Origin: Formosa sp030427735
Lineage (GTDB): Bacteria; Bacteroidota; Bacteroidia; Flavobacteriales; Flavobacteriaceae
Length of the DNA: 64,000 nt
Direction: 5' to 3'
NCBI RefSeq assembly: GCF_051200825.1
Contig: NZ_CP195158.1
Span: forward strand, 1,116,001-1,180,000
Under the pieces are notes generated by a model. It saw nothing but the letters and a program-made list of their open reading frames with translations. It was not told where the DNA came from and did no database searches. The position numbers were made by a program, and so were the translations under genes. Positions within the stretch are counted from its first letter, which is position 1. The number at the start of each line of letters is the position of its first letter. Below, in pieces: positions 29,101-37,558 of this stretch.

Positions 29101-29680
29101 GGTAAATTCAGAAATGAAACAATTTGAAGAGTATGAAGCGATGGAAGACACTGCAGAAAATAGTTTGAGTCAAATCTTCAACGTTTATAAACGAGTAGCT
29201 AAAAAAGGCGAACAAATTCAGTTTACTACAGAAAACGGACTGGTAACTTTAGCGGTTGTGCCAAGCTATTCCATGGAAGAGAAAGACGATCGCGCGATTG
29301 TGAAGCTGGAAGCCGAAGATGCCGAAATATTAGGTTCGGGCATAGAAAAGGCATTTTTCAAAAAAAGCGATTATGTTGGCTTTACCGAAAACACAAAAAA
29401 CAGCATTACATTTACGGTTACACCAGGGGTGGCCAATATTTATTTAATGCGATTCCGATACATGAATTTGAACGATCATCCTGTAAAAGTGCGTTTAAAA
29501 ATCGAGGATGCTAACGGCATTATTTTAAGAAATGATGATATCGAGTTTCCTGTAAGAAAGGATAAATGGAAAATTTTAAACACCACTTCTGGCGGGTATA
29601 TTAATGCCGGAACTTATAAAATAACCTTAGAATCTGATATTATGAAAGGCATTCGATTAGAGTCGTTTGAATTTCAATAA
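26171..29680 (+). CDS. GH2-family glycosidase with malectin-like module
   Basis: A 1169-residue lipoprotein (VFMSCDNE), 4 nt after the previous gene. The N-terminal sugar-binding and Ig-like domains (SVPHNWDQYYGYRR, YATVWVNGKEVGSHKGG) lead to a GH2 TIM barrel. The acid/base Glu is E437 in WGLQNES and the probable nucleophile is E505 in GEYGAW. After the barrel, about residues 780-900 form a malectin-type carbohydrate-binding domain (YQVELYFNEPWYGTGGGMN, WRVFDIAINDE) and a further sandwich ends the protein. GH2 covers beta-galactosidase, beta-glucuronidase and relatives. The residues around the nucleophile differ from classical beta-galactosidases, so another substrate is likely. The long C-terminal extension suggests surface exposure. 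Confidence 0.85.
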   Translation: MKNIQYIILATLLVFMSCDNEIAVDNARKEISLNDNWHTIHLDSLHQPEADFVKNISVNQDWKAVSVPHNWDQYYGYRRMKHGNLHGTAWYYKTLKLNAEDEGKQHFLFFEGVGSYATVWVNGKEVGSHKGGRTTFTLDITDVVDFNAENNIVVKAAHPAFIADLPWVCGGCSGEWGFSEGSQPMGIFRPVSLVVTDKLRIEPFGVHVWNDASTNKENALLHTTTEVKNYSGSEKQITVENTLLDADGKQVVSVKTDVDNVSGLKEIKQTLPEFSNPKLWSPEDPYLYQLVTKVYENGDLKDALTTPYGIRWVSWPINREGDDNRFFLNDKPVFINGTCEYEHLIGRSHSFSDKDVKARIGQVKAAGYNAFREGHQPHNLRYQEHLDEEGILFWSQFSAHIWYDTPEFKENFKTLLKEWIRERRNNPSVVMWGLQNESTIPKEFAEECTEIIRELDPTSAQQRLVTTCNGGEGTDWNVIQNWSGTYGGDPFNYGEEMTEHLLNGEYGAWRSADLHTEGEFNQKGELSENRFSQLMEIKVAEAESVSDNIVGQYHWLLYSHENPGRSQNGEGYRDIDKVGPVNYKGIFTIWGEPLDAFYMYRANYVSNKKEPMVYIVSHSWPTRWNDAGTKNGIDVYSNCDEVELFNDVNEASLGKQKNPGLGKHFQFNNVDVKYNVLYAIGYVDGKPVAKDYIVLNNLPKAPHFDALVSEKNEILKPAEGLNYLYRVNSGGADYTDTFGNTWLVDVHKTDENAWGSLSWTDTFENLPAYYASQRTTYDPIAGTQDWKLFQDFRYGADKLHYEFPVPDDEYQVELYFNEPWYGTGGGMNCEDWRVFDIAINDEIVEDNLDIWKTVGHDSALKKVYSAKSVNGKLIISFPNVASGQAVISAIAIASKDHNVHPAKPSDKNILNVSANAELKVASWLNITDKQFVSSNASFTKLPSELYGADYLRFPISEATKTVSGHFTLKHDATVYALVNSEMKQFEEYEAMEDTAENSLSQIFNVYKRVAKKGEQIQFTTENGLVTLAVVPSYSMEEKDDRAIVKLEAEDAEILGSGIEKAFFKKSDYVGFTENTKNSITFTVTPGVANIYLMRFRYMNLNDHPVKVRLKIEDANGIILRNDDIEFPVRKDKWKILNTTSGGYINAGTYKITLESDIMKGIRLESFEFQ

Positions 29681-29701
29681 ACCATCAGAATTACAAATAC
29701 T

Positions 29702-32128
29702 ATGAAGTACAATTTATATAGAATTACCGTTTTATGTTTATCTGTTTTGTTTCTTGCTTGTGGTAACGACAGTCGCGAAGTAAGAATTGTTGAAGATTTT
29801 AATTTCGATTGGCAATTTAAATTGGGCGATTATCCAGAGGCCAAAACAACTGCTTTTAAGACAGACGATTGGCGAACCTTAAATTTGCCACACGATTGGA
29901 GTATTGAAGGCGAATTTAGCAAAGAGCATCCTGCCAAACCAGAAGGCGGTGCATTGCCAACAGGGGTAGCGTGGTACAGAAAGCCTTTTACCTTACCAGA
30001 AGATTTTAAAAATAAAAGCATCAGCATTGAGTTCGATGGGGTGTACCGTAAAAGTGAAGTTTGGATAAACGGACATTATTTAGGAATTCGTCCTAATGGT
30101 TACATAGCGTTCGCTTACGAATTGTCTGAATTTTTAAAGTTTGGAGAACAAGAAAATATTATTGCCGTAAAGGTCGATAATTCCGAACAACCTAATTCCC
30201 GATGGTATTCTGGTTCTGGAATTTATAGAAATGTACGTTTAGTAACTACCGAAAAATTGCATGTCGCCCATTGGGGAACTTATGTTTTTACTCCAGAAGT
30301 ATCTAAGGACAACGGAAAGATAAAGCTCGAAGTTACTGTAAAAAACGATGCCGCTAAGGCAAAACATTACAGTGTAGAAACATTGGTTTTAGATGCCAAT
30401 AACCTAGAAGTGGCAGCGGTAACCACACAGGCCGATGTAACTGCAAAGGCCAAGAATAAAACTATGCAGACTATTCAGGTGTTTAACCCCATACTTTGGG
30501 ATGTTAAAACGCCGTATTTGTACACCTTACAAACCAATATTTACGAGGGCGAAACCTTGGTTGATAATTATAAAACGCCACTTGGATTTCGCTTTTTTGA
30601 ATTCGATGCCCAAAACGGATTTTCGCTTAATGGTGAACCAACAAAAATTCATGGGGTTTGTTTGCATCACGATAACGGTGCTTTAGGCGCTGTGGCCAAT
30701 CGTGCTGCCATTAAAAGAAAACTTCAGATTATGAAAGATATGGGGGTAAATGCCATTCGCGTATCTCATAATCCGTCGTCTGTAGAGTTGTTAGAATTAT
30801 GCGACGAAATGGGGTTTATCGTTCAGGTAGAAGCTTTTGATGTTTGGAAGAAGAAGAAACTTAAAGCTGATTACAATATGTATTGGGACGATTGGTATAA
30901 ACAAGATTTACAGGATTTTGTAAAGCGCGATCGCAATTATCCATCGGTTTTTATGTGGAGTATTGGTAACGAAATTCGTGAACAGTTCGATAGTACAGGA
31001 ATAGCCATGACCAAAGATCTGGTTAAAATTGTTAAAGCTCTAGACAAAACAAGACCGGTAACCTGTGCCTTAACAGAAAATATTCCGGAGAAAAATTTTA
31101 TTTATCAGTCAGGTGCTTTAGATCTTTTAGGATTTAATTACAAACATGAAGATTACGGCACATTCCCTGAAAATTTTAAAGGACAAAAAATAATTGCTTC
31201 CGAAAGTGTATCGGCTCTAGAAACGCGAGGACATTACGATGCGATATCTTCAGAAATTAAATTCTGGCCGCCAGCACATAACGAACCGTTTGATGGTAAC
31301 GACGATTATACGGTTTCAGCTTACGATAATGTAGCAGCATATTGGGGAACCACTCACGAAGAAAATTGGAAAACGGTTAAAAAGCTAGATTACATAGCAG
31401 GCACGTTTATTTGGACAGGTTTCGATTATTTAGGCGAACCAATTCCGTATCCGTACCCAGCGCGCAGTTCGTATTTTGGAATTGTCGATCTGGCAGGTTT
31501 GCCAAAAGATATTTACTACATGTACCAGAGTGAGTGGAGCGATAAAAATGTTTTGCATGTATTACCGCATTGGAACTGGAATGCAGGAGAGAAAGTCGAT
31601 GTTTGGGCGTATTACAATAATGCCGATGAGGTGGAGTTGTTTGTTAACGGAACATCGCAAGGTGTAAAGTCTAAACAAGGTGAAGATTTACATGTGTCTT
31701 GGAACGTGCCGTTTGAAGCTGGAACTCTAAAAGTGGTGTCTAGAAAAAATGGAGAAGTGGTTTTAGAAAAGGAAATACATACCGCAGGAGCTGCTTCAAC
31801 TATAGAATTAGAAGCAAATACATTGAAGATTAAAAATGATAATTACGACTTGGTTTACGTAACTGTTAATGTTCAAGACAATCAGGGTAATTTAGTGCCA
31901 AATGCCGATAACGATATTCATTTTGAAGTTTCTGGTGGTGGGAAATTAGTTGGTGTCGATAACGGTTATCAGGCTAGTTTGGAGTCGTTTAAAAGCAATC
32001 AGCGTAAAGCGTATAACGGTAAATGTATTGCAATTATTCAATCGAATGGTAACGCTGAAACTATTCAAATTAATGCTACTTCAAAAGGTTTAAAATCGGC
32101 AAGCATTCAAATTAAAGTAGAACAATAA
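29702..32128 (+). CDS. GH2-family beta-galactosidase/beta-glucuronidase-like enzyme
   Basis: An 808-residue lipoprotein (VLFLACGND). The domain order is the standard one for Bacteroidota GH2: jelly-roll (NLPHDWSIEGEF, GVAWYRKPFTLP, KSEVWINGHYLG), Ig-like domain, TIM barrel with acid/base E424 in SIGNEIRE and nucleophile E501 in ASESVSAL, then a DUF4982-like and a final Big-like domain (LVPNADNDIHFEVSGGG). It includes the typical KIHGVCLHHDNGALG and IRVSHNPSS loops. Beta-galactosidase is the commonest activity for this layout. RG-II also needs beta-glucuronidase and beta-arabinopyranosidase GH2 enzymes, so the exact sugar is open. It follows the other GH2 by 21 nt. Confidence 0.88.
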   Translation: MKYNLYRITVLCLSVLFLACGNDSREVRIVEDFNFDWQFKLGDYPEAKTTAFKTDDWRTLNLPHDWSIEGEFSKEHPAKPEGGALPTGVAWYRKPFTLPEDFKNKSISIEFDGVYRKSEVWINGHYLGIRPNGYIAFAYELSEFLKFGEQENIIAVKVDNSEQPNSRWYSGSGIYRNVRLVTTEKLHVAHWGTYVFTPEVSKDNGKIKLEVTVKNDAAKAKHYSVETLVLDANNLEVAAVTTQADVTAKAKNKTMQTIQVFNPILWDVKTPYLYTLQTNIYEGETLVDNYKTPLGFRFFEFDAQNGFSLNGEPTKIHGVCLHHDNGALGAVANRAAIKRKLQIMKDMGVNAIRVSHNPSSVELLELCDEMGFIVQVEAFDVWKKKKLKADYNMYWDDWYKQDLQDFVKRDRNYPSVFMWSIGNEIREQFDSTGIAMTKDLVKIVKALDKTRPVTCALTENIPEKNFIYQSGALDLLGFNYKHEDYGTFPENFKGQKIIASESVSALETRGHYDAISSEIKFWPPAHNEPFDGNDDYTVSAYDNVAAYWGTTHEENWKTVKKLDYIAGTFIWTGFDYLGEPIPYPYPARSSYFGIVDLAGLPKDIYYMYQSEWSDKNVLHVLPHWNWNAGEKVDVWAYYNNADEVELFVNGTSQGVKSKQGEDLHVSWNVPFEAGTLKVVSRKNGEVVLEKEIHTAGAASTIELEANTLKIKNDNYDLVYVTVNVQDNQGNLVPNADNDIHFEVSGGGKLVGVDNGYQASLESFKSNQRKAYNGKCIAIIQSNGNAETIQINATSKGLKSASIQIKVEQ

Positions 32129-32138
32129 AAATAAGCAC

Positions 32139-33152
32139 ATGAAATATATAGTTTGCGAAGAACCAACAACATTCGCATTAAAAGAAAAAGCACAACCTGT
32201 TCGAGACGCTAATCAGGCGTTAATAAAAATTCACCGTGTTGGCATTTGTGGTACAGATTTGCATGCCTACTCTGGTAATCAGGCCTTTTTTACCTACCCA
32301 AGAATTTTAGGTCACGAACTTGCTGCCGAAATTTTGGAAATTGGAGATAACACTCAAAATTTAAAAGTAGGCGATAAGGTAATTGTAATGCCTTATGTTA
32401 GCTGTGGCGAATGTATAGCGTGTAGAAAAGGAAAAACCAATTGCTGTAGTAATATTAAAGTGTTAGGGGTGCATGCCGATGGCGGAATGCAGGAAATAGT
32501 AGCGGTAAGAACCGATTTGTTAATTCCAGCAAACCAATTGTCGTACGAGGAAATGGCTATAGTAGAACCTTTGGCAATTGGGGCACATGCCATTCGCAGG
32601 GCTAATATTGAAGCAGGCGAATATATTGTAGTTGTTGGTTGTGGCCCTATAGGTATTGGACTAATGAAACTGGCACAAATTAAAGGCGCCGAAGTTATTG
32701 CGATAGATGTAGACGAATCGCGCTTAGCATTTGTTAAAAATGAAATAGGCGTGAAGCATGTAGTTAAGGTTTCGGAAACAGCTGCCGAAGACGTATCTAA
32801 AATTACTCAAGGCGATTTAGCTACAGCCGTGTTCGATTGTACGGGTAACAAACGTGCTCTTGAAGGCGGAATAGCCTATATGGCGCATGGCGGGCGTTAT
32901 GTTCTTGTGGGATTATCTAAAGGTGAGTTGGTGTTTAGTCACCCTGGAATTCACGCTAAAGAATCTACAATCATGTGTAGTAGAAATGCGACTTTAGAAG
33001 ATTTTCAGTTTGTAATTGATAATCTTTCCCAGTTTCCAACCGATAAATTTGTAACCCATCAAGTTAATTATACCGAAATGATCGCGAATTTTGACGCTTG
33101 GTTAGACCCAAAAAATGGTGTTATTAAAGCTATGGTAAATTTTAATGAGTAA
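32139..33152 (+). CDS. Zn-dependent dehydrogenase, LgoD/RspB-like (sugar acid 5-dehydrogenase?)
   Basis: A 337-residue cytoplasmic medium-chain dehydrogenase. The catalytic zinc set is C37 (GICGTDLH) and H59-E60 (LGHE). The structural zinc set is C89, C92, C95 and C103. The NAD-binding turn is VVGCGPIGIG. The stretch VGICGTDLHAYSGNQAFFTY and the downstream CSRNATLEDF are, as I recall, close to E. coli LgoD, which oxidises L-galactonate to D-tagaturonate. This similarity is from memory and not from a search. With the lactonase and SDR that follow, it would complete an L-galactose oxidation route that ends in the galacturonate pathway. A generic L-sugar or threonine-type dehydrogenase remains possible. 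Confidence 0.72.
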   Translation: MKYIVCEEPTTFALKEKAQPVRDANQALIKIHRVGICGTDLHAYSGNQAFFTYPRILGHELAAEILEIGDNTQNLKVGDKVIVMPYVSCGECIACRKGKTNCCSNIKVLGVHADGGMQEIVAVRTDLLIPANQLSYEEMAIVEPLAIGAHAIRRANIEAGEYIVVVGCGPIGIGLMKLAQIKGAEVIAIDVDESRLAFVKNEIGVKHVVKVSETAAEDVSKITQGDLATAVFDCTGNKRALEGGIAYMAHGGRYVLVGLSKGELVFSHPGIHAKESTIMCSRNATLEDFQFVIDNLSQFPTDKFVTHQVNYTEMIANFDAWLDPKNGVIKAMVNFNE

Positions 33153-33187
33153 ATTAACCGCATAAATTTAATTTCGTTTTTAGAATT

Positions 33188-34015
33188 ATGAGAATTGATA
33201 GCCATCAGCATTTTTGGATTTATAATAAAGCACAACACGATTGGATAGACGATGCAATGTCTGTTATACGGCGAGATTTTTTACCCGAAGATCTTCAACC
33301 GATTTATGCATCAGAAGGAATTGATGGTTGTGTTGCGGTTCAGGCAGATCAAACGCTTCAAGAAACCGATTTTTTGCTGCAACTGGCAGAAAAGCATAAG
33401 TTCATTAAAGGCGTTGTTGGTTGGATCGATTTGAGAGCTGATGATCTGGAAACTCAGTTATCTAAATATGAAGGAAAAGACAAATTAAAAGGTTTTCGCC
33501 ATGTTGTTCAAGGCGAGCCAGATCATAATTTCTTATTGCGTCCTGACTTTTTAAAGGGGATTTCCCTCCTGGAAAAACATAATTACACTTACGATATTTT
33601 GGTGTTTCCACACCAGCTTGGTGCTGTTCTAGAGTTTGTAAAACGCTTTCCAAATCAGAAATTCGTAATTGATCATTTGGCCAAACCGTATATTAAAGAT
33701 GGTTTTTTTGATGGCTGGGCAACATTAATTCGGGAAATAGGAAAACATAAAAACGTATTCTGTAAACTGTCTGGAATGGTTACCGAAGCCGATTACAATA
33801 CTTGGGCAGCAGAACAAATTCACCCGTATATGGATGTGGTTTTAGAGGCTTTTGGTGCTGACCGTGTATTATACGGCTCCGACTGGCCCGTGTGTCTTGT
33901 CGCGGGAAATTATTCAGAAATAAAAAACTTAGCAACTAATTATATTGCAAAACTAACACCTGTAGAACAAGCCCAAATTATGGGTGAAAATGCGGTGCAA
34001 TTTTATAATCTTTAA
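33188..34015 (+). CDS. Amidohydrolase-2 sugar lactonase (L-fuconolactonase-like)
   Basis: A 275-residue cytoplasmic protein of the amidohydrolase-2 type. It begins RIDSHQHFWIYN (the H-x-H metal motif, H6 and H8), keeps a mid-protein His in FRHVVQGEPDHN and VIDHLAKP, and ends with YGSDWPVCLVAG, the conserved Asp of this group. That pattern fits L-fucono-1,5-lactonase, L-rhamnono- or L-galactono-lactonase, which open the lactone formed by an NAD-dependent sugar dehydrogenase. It lies between the Zn-dehydrogenase and the SDR (2-nt gap to the latter), so the three are one operon segment. Confidence 0.83.
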   Translation: MRIDSHQHFWIYNKAQHDWIDDAMSVIRRDFLPEDLQPIYASEGIDGCVAVQADQTLQETDFLLQLAEKHKFIKGVVGWIDLRADDLETQLSKYEGKDKLKGFRHVVQGEPDHNFLLRPDFLKGISLLEKHNYTYDILVFPHQLGAVLEFVKRFPNQKFVIDHLAKPYIKDGFFDGWATLIREIGKHKNVFCKLSGMVTEADYNTWAAEQIHPYMDVVLEAFGADRVLYGSDWPVCLVAGNYSEIKNLATNYIAKLTPVEQAQIMGENAVQFYNL

Positions 34016-34017
34016 CT

Positions 34018-34803
34018 ATGGATTTAAATTTAAAAGATAAAGTAGTCGTGGTAACCGGAGCTGCTGGTATTGAAGGCAGTATAGGGAAAACTATAGTAGA
34101 TGCTTTGGCTGATGAAGGCGCTATTCCTGTGCTTGTTTGTAGAAACGATCGCGGATTTACGTACGAGAAACAGTTGCAGGATAGAGGTATTGATTCTGTG
34201 TTTTATAAAACCGACATGTCCGATCCTGCTCAGGTAGAAGCCACGGCAAAAAAGATAGGCGAGAAATATGGTCGGGTAGATGCGCTTATTAATAATGTAG
34301 GCGTAAATGATGGTGCAGGTCTGGATGCTTCTGTAGAAGACTTTATGAAGTCTATAAAGCTTAACTTAACAAGCTTTTTTGCGATGACCAAGTTTTGCCT
34401 GCCATATCTTAAAAAAGTAAAAGGAAATATTTTAAATATCGGGTCTAAAGTAAGTTTAACTGGGCAAGGAGGAACGTCGGGCTATGCTGCTTCTAAAGGC
34501 GGTGTACTTGGTTTAACCAGAGAATGGGCGGTAGATTTATTGGATTTTGATATTAGAGTTAACGCTATTATTATTGCCGAAAGTTGGACACCAGCTTACG
34601 ATGCGTGGATACAAACTTTACCAGATGGTAAAGCGCGATTAGAAGCCATTGTAAATAAAATTCCGTTAGAGCATAGAATGACAACACCTCAAGAAATTGC
34701 AGACACTTGTTTGTTTACCATTTCGGAAAAAGCTTCGCATACTACAGGACAGTTTTTGTTTGTAGACGGAGGCTATTCTCATCTAGATCGTGCAATTTCA
34801 TAA
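34018..34803 (+). CDS. SDR-family dehydrogenase (L-fucose/L-galactose pathway)
   Basis: A 261-residue classical short-chain dehydrogenase. The cofactor turn is VTGAAGIEGSIG (residues 12-23), NNVG is at 92-95, and the catalytic triad is S143 (NIGSKVS), Y156 and K160 (GYAASK). Context gives two candidate steps: oxidation of L-fucose or L-galactose to the lactone, or the later oxidation of a 2-keto-3-deoxy acid. The neighbour lactonase favours the first, because it needs a lactone-forming partner. The Arg in VCRNDRG after the second strand suggests an NADP-friendly pocket, but this is a weak cue. Confidence 0.8.
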   Translation: MDLNLKDKVVVVTGAAGIEGSIGKTIVDALADEGAIPVLVCRNDRGFTYEKQLQDRGIDSVFYKTDMSDPAQVEATAKKIGEKYGRVDALINNVGVNDGAGLDASVEDFMKSIKLNLTSFFAMTKFCLPYLKKVKGNILNIGSKVSLTGQGGTSGYAASKGGVLGLTREWAVDLLDFDIRVNAIIIAESWTPAYDAWIQTLPDGKARLEAIVNKIPLEHRMTTPQEIADTCLFTISEKASHTTGQFLFVDGGYSHLDRAIS

Positions 34804-34816
34804 ATAAAAAACACTA

Positions 34817-36124
34817 ATGAACCAACTAACTAATTCACCTAAAGTAGTCGATAAAAAAATAATTGTTCCTTTTATATTAGTCACCTCACTATTCGCACTA
34901 TGGGGATTTGCCAATGCAGTAACAGATCCTATGGTGCAAGCTTTTAAGAAAGTATTAGAATTGTCGAATTCGCAGGCAGCGTGGGTGCAAATGGCATTTT
35001 ATGGCGGCTATTTTTGTATGGCTTTACCCGCAGCATTATTTATTATGCGGTTTTCGTACAAAGTAGGCATATTAATAGGTTTAGCTCTGTATGCCATTGG
35101 GGCATTACTGTTTTACCCTGCTGCGATAACAGAACAATTCTGGTTTTTTTGTTTGGGTTTATACATTTTAACGTTTGGTCTGGCATTTTTAGAAACCGCT
35201 GCAAATCCATACATATTGGCTATGGGAGATCGCAGAACGGCAACTCAGCGTTTAAATCTTGCTCAGGCTTTTAATCCTGTTGGGAATATTTTAGGATTAT
35301 TTGTGGCCCAACAATTTGTACTTAAAAATTTACAATCTGATGATATTGCAGATTTTTCAAATTTAGATGAAGCTTCAAAAATTTTAATCAGAACTTCAGA
35401 TTTAATGGTAATCCGAGATCCCTATGTGATTTTAGGCTTGGTATTAATTGGAGTTTTCGTGTTGTTTTTAGTGAATAAAATGCCACAGTCTAAAGATGAA
35501 GGAGCCAAGCCTAGTGTAGCAACAACTTTCAAAATTCTAGGTAAGAACAGGAAGTACGTTTTAGGCGTAATTGCACAAATATTTTATGTAGGTGCCCAAA
35601 TAATGTGCTGGACCTATATTTATCAATATGCAGAAGCTTTAGGGATAGATGGTGTAACAGCAGGTTATTATCAAATGGCTGCTTTTGTGTTTTTCGTTGT
35701 CGGAAGAGCAATAGGCACTTATTTATTAAAATTTTTAAGTTCAGGTAAGCTGTTAATGTACTTTGCAATTTTAGCAGCTATATTTACTCTAGCCACCATG
35801 TACATGACTGGAACCTTAGGTTTATATTGTTTAGTAGGTATTTCGTTTTTTATGTCGTTAATGTTTCCGACCATTTACGGAATAGCTTTAGGCGATTTAA
35901 GCGAAGAAGAATCTAAAATTGGATCGGCAGGTTTAATTATGGCTATAGTTGGAGGAGCTTTATTACCAAAGTTACAAGGTAATATTATCGATATTGGCGG
36001 ACATGGTGTTGCCGACACTAAAATATTGGGGGTAACAGAAATTAATTTTTCATTTGTGTTACCGCTATTGTGTTTTGCCTACATTGCTTGGTATGGCTAT
36101 CATATTTTTAACAAGCATGAGTAG
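34817..36124 (+). CDS. fucP: L-fucose:H+ symporter family permease (MFS)
   Basis: A 435-residue inner-membrane protein with 12 predicted hydrophobic segments. It carries the FucP-family signatures FALWGFANAVTDPMV in the first helix, YGGYFCMALPAALFI, and LAFLETAANPYILAMGD with the family's Glu and Asn-Pro in the fourth to fifth helix. FucP proteins move L-fucose, L-galactose or other hexoses with a proton. Position at the end of the operon, just after the dehydrogenase-lactonase set, makes uptake of the sugar freed by GH95 the natural role. The Bacteroidota family also includes glucose/galactose transporters, so the exact sugar is inferred. Confidence 0.85.
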   Translation: MNQLTNSPKVVDKKIIVPFILVTSLFALWGFANAVTDPMVQAFKKVLELSNSQAAWVQMAFYGGYFCMALPAALFIMRFSYKVGILIGLALYAIGALLFYPAAITEQFWFFCLGLYILTFGLAFLETAANPYILAMGDRRTATQRLNLAQAFNPVGNILGLFVAQQFVLKNLQSDDIADFSNLDEASKILIRTSDLMVIRDPYVILGLVLIGVFVLFLVNKMPQSKDEGAKPSVATTFKILGKNRKYVLGVIAQIFYVGAQIMCWTYIYQYAEALGIDGVTAGYYQMAAFVFFVVGRAIGTYLLKFLSSGKLLMYFAILAAIFTLATMYMTGTLGLYCLVGISFFMSLMFPTIYGIALGDLSEEESKIGSAGLIMAIVGGALLPKLQGNIIDIGGHGVADTKILGVTEINFSFVLPLLCFAYIAWYGYHIFNKHE

Positions 36125-36202
36125 TAGGTTTTTTGAAGAATTAAGAACAATAACTTTATGGAAGTTATAGAAAATTAAGCAGTTCTAATTTGGGAAGCTT
36201 AC

Positions 36203-36225
36203 AAAGGGGCATGTGGCCCTTTTTG
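36203..36225 (+). terminator. Rho-independent terminator after fucP
   Basis: A stem AAAGGGGC / GCCCTTTT (one G-T pair) with loop ATGTG runs into a T-tract. It lies about 80 nt after the fucP stop. Nothing downstream continues the pectin operon, so this is its probable end. Confidence 0.6.
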
Positions 36226-36305
36226 AACATAATGTTTTTGCTGGTCTATCATTGGTGGATTTAATATGAAATTTCGATAGTTAGTTTAATTTTTAATGGA
36301 ATAAT

Positions 36306-36727
36306 ATGGTGAGATTTTGTGTTGTGTTACTAGTTTTGATGTTCTTTTAAGTAGTTGTAATAATGATGATTCTCCGCCAGATTGCGGTTGTGATTCTGAG
36401 CCTTGGACTACAGTTAAGGATGTTGTGGGAACTTTGTCATATAAGATTCAAATAGATCTTCTAGACGATTTTTATTACGATAAATTTGTACTGGGAATTA
36501 CATTTTCTGATTGTGGAAATTGTAGCCAAGGGTTTGTCGTGTGTAATGAAAAGATGCTCGAGGATTATAAATATCTTATTAGAAAAGAAGGCGTTACAGG
36601 AGAGAGGGGTACCTGTCAAGTTTTCTGGAAGTGTGCATGACGTGTGCATGACGCGTGCCAGGGATATACAGCTCCTGCAGGTGTGTCAATAAATAGAATA
36701 GCATTAACTTCAATAGAGAAACAATGA
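36306..36727 (+). pseudogene. Small lipoprotein gene broken by three lesions
   Basis: Three frames join into one convincing lipoprotein. ATG at 36306 reads a leader (MVRFCVVLLVLMFF) and stops at 36348. One extra T in the run 36345-36348 would continue it as LSSCNNDD, a perfect lipobox. The middle frame then runs to 36640 (DCGCDSEPW, ITFSDCGNCSQGFVVCN). Removing one G from the run 36606-36609 and one unit of an 11-bp tandem duplication (36631-36641 = 36642-36652) restores VPVKFSGSVHDACQGYTAP and a stop at 36725. The result would be about 135 residues, Cys-rich, of unknown function. Three independent frameshifts mean decay rather than programmed shifting. Whether any are sequencing errors cannot be told here. 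Confidence 0.75.
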
Positions 36728-36841
36728 GAAAAATATTTTAGAATTAGGAATTCAATTATATTTTCTACATCATTTTAGACTGAAGTTGCGGGGCACTTAA
36801 ATTTATCTTGTATGTTCGCAATAAAATATTAATTAAAGGTT

Positions 36842-37360
36842 ATGGCTGAGATTTATAAGTTAACCAACTCATCTAAATGGAAATATTTTTATAAAATTCT
36901 TCTAGTAACGTTTTTATTTCATGCTTTTGGAGGTATTGTTTTATTATTTTATAAAAATGTAAAAGAAATTGATTTATTTCTTAAAGTACTTTTAATGATA
37001 TTACTTGGTTGGTTTGTGTTATTTGCTCTTCCTACTTTTTTATTATATTTTAATCATAAAAAAAGGAGTAAAGACGTGATTTTAAATCAAAATAAAGGAT
37101 TATTTACTTATGTAGATAGTAGTAAAGTTTCTGAATTTAAATTAGCGGAAATCGAAAAAATAGAATTGTATTTATCTCCTCCTTCATATGATAATAGATT
37201 AGATATTATGTATTTTGGAATATATAATTATACAGTTTTCTATATCAAAAATGGAGATGTAATTGATATTTCATGTCTTGTTTTTGATCAAACAGAGGAA
37301 GTCTTTTCAGAAAAATTAATAGGAAGGAAAAAGAAATCATTTCCTGTTATGAAAAAATAA
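36842..37360 (+). CDS. Hypothetical membrane protein, two transmembrane segments
   Basis: A 172-residue protein I do not recognise. Residues about 17-38 and 46-70 are strongly hydrophobic and separated by a short charged turn (YKNVKEIDLFLK), so it is probably a hairpin in the inner membrane. The remaining about 100 residues are a cytoplasmic beta-rich domain (GLFTYVDSSKVSEFKLAEIEKIELYL, here cited by its ends GLFTY and KIELYL) with alternating strands like the bacterial-PH-type domains found in such proteins. Base composition is more AT-rich than the pectin locus. It stands alone between the broken lipoprotein gene and a terminator at 37510. Confidence 0.5.
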   Translation: MAEIYKLTNSSKWKYFYKILLVTFLFHAFGGIVLLFYKNVKEIDLFLKVLLMILLGWFVLFALPTFLLYFNHKKRSKDVILNQNKGLFTYVDSSKVSEFKLAEIEKIELYLSPPSYDNRLDIMYFGIYNYTVFYIKNGDVIDISCLVFDQTEEVFSEKLIGRKKKSFPVMKK

Positions 37361-37509
37361 GGTGTAAATTGATTGTTCATTAATTAGAATTCGACATTAA
37401 TTTATCTACTCTTTTCAAGAGTATAAATATTAATATCAAGCACTGTAAGATGTAAAGCATAACAATAAGACCAGAATTAAGGTTAGTAATAAAATCTTAA
37501 CTTAACACG

Positions 37510-37534
37510 ACCGCTCAACGAGCGGTTTTCTTTT
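37510..37534 (+). terminator. Rho-independent terminator
   Basis: A perfect 7-bp stem ACCGCTC / GAGCGGT with loop AAC is followed by TTTCTTTT. It closes the unit containing the small membrane protein and insulates the T9SS-protein gene. Confidence 0.8.
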
Positions 37535-37558
37535 AGGTAAGACTTTAGTTTCTTTCTA

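Noticed and set aside
34981..35274. 97-codon plus-strand frame inside fucP
   Set aside because: Shadow of the transporter in another frame; the FucP frame has all family motifs.
36306..36640. Programmed -1 frameshift in the small lipoprotein
   Set aside because: The downstream extra G and the 11-bp duplication also break the frame, so decay is simpler than recoding.
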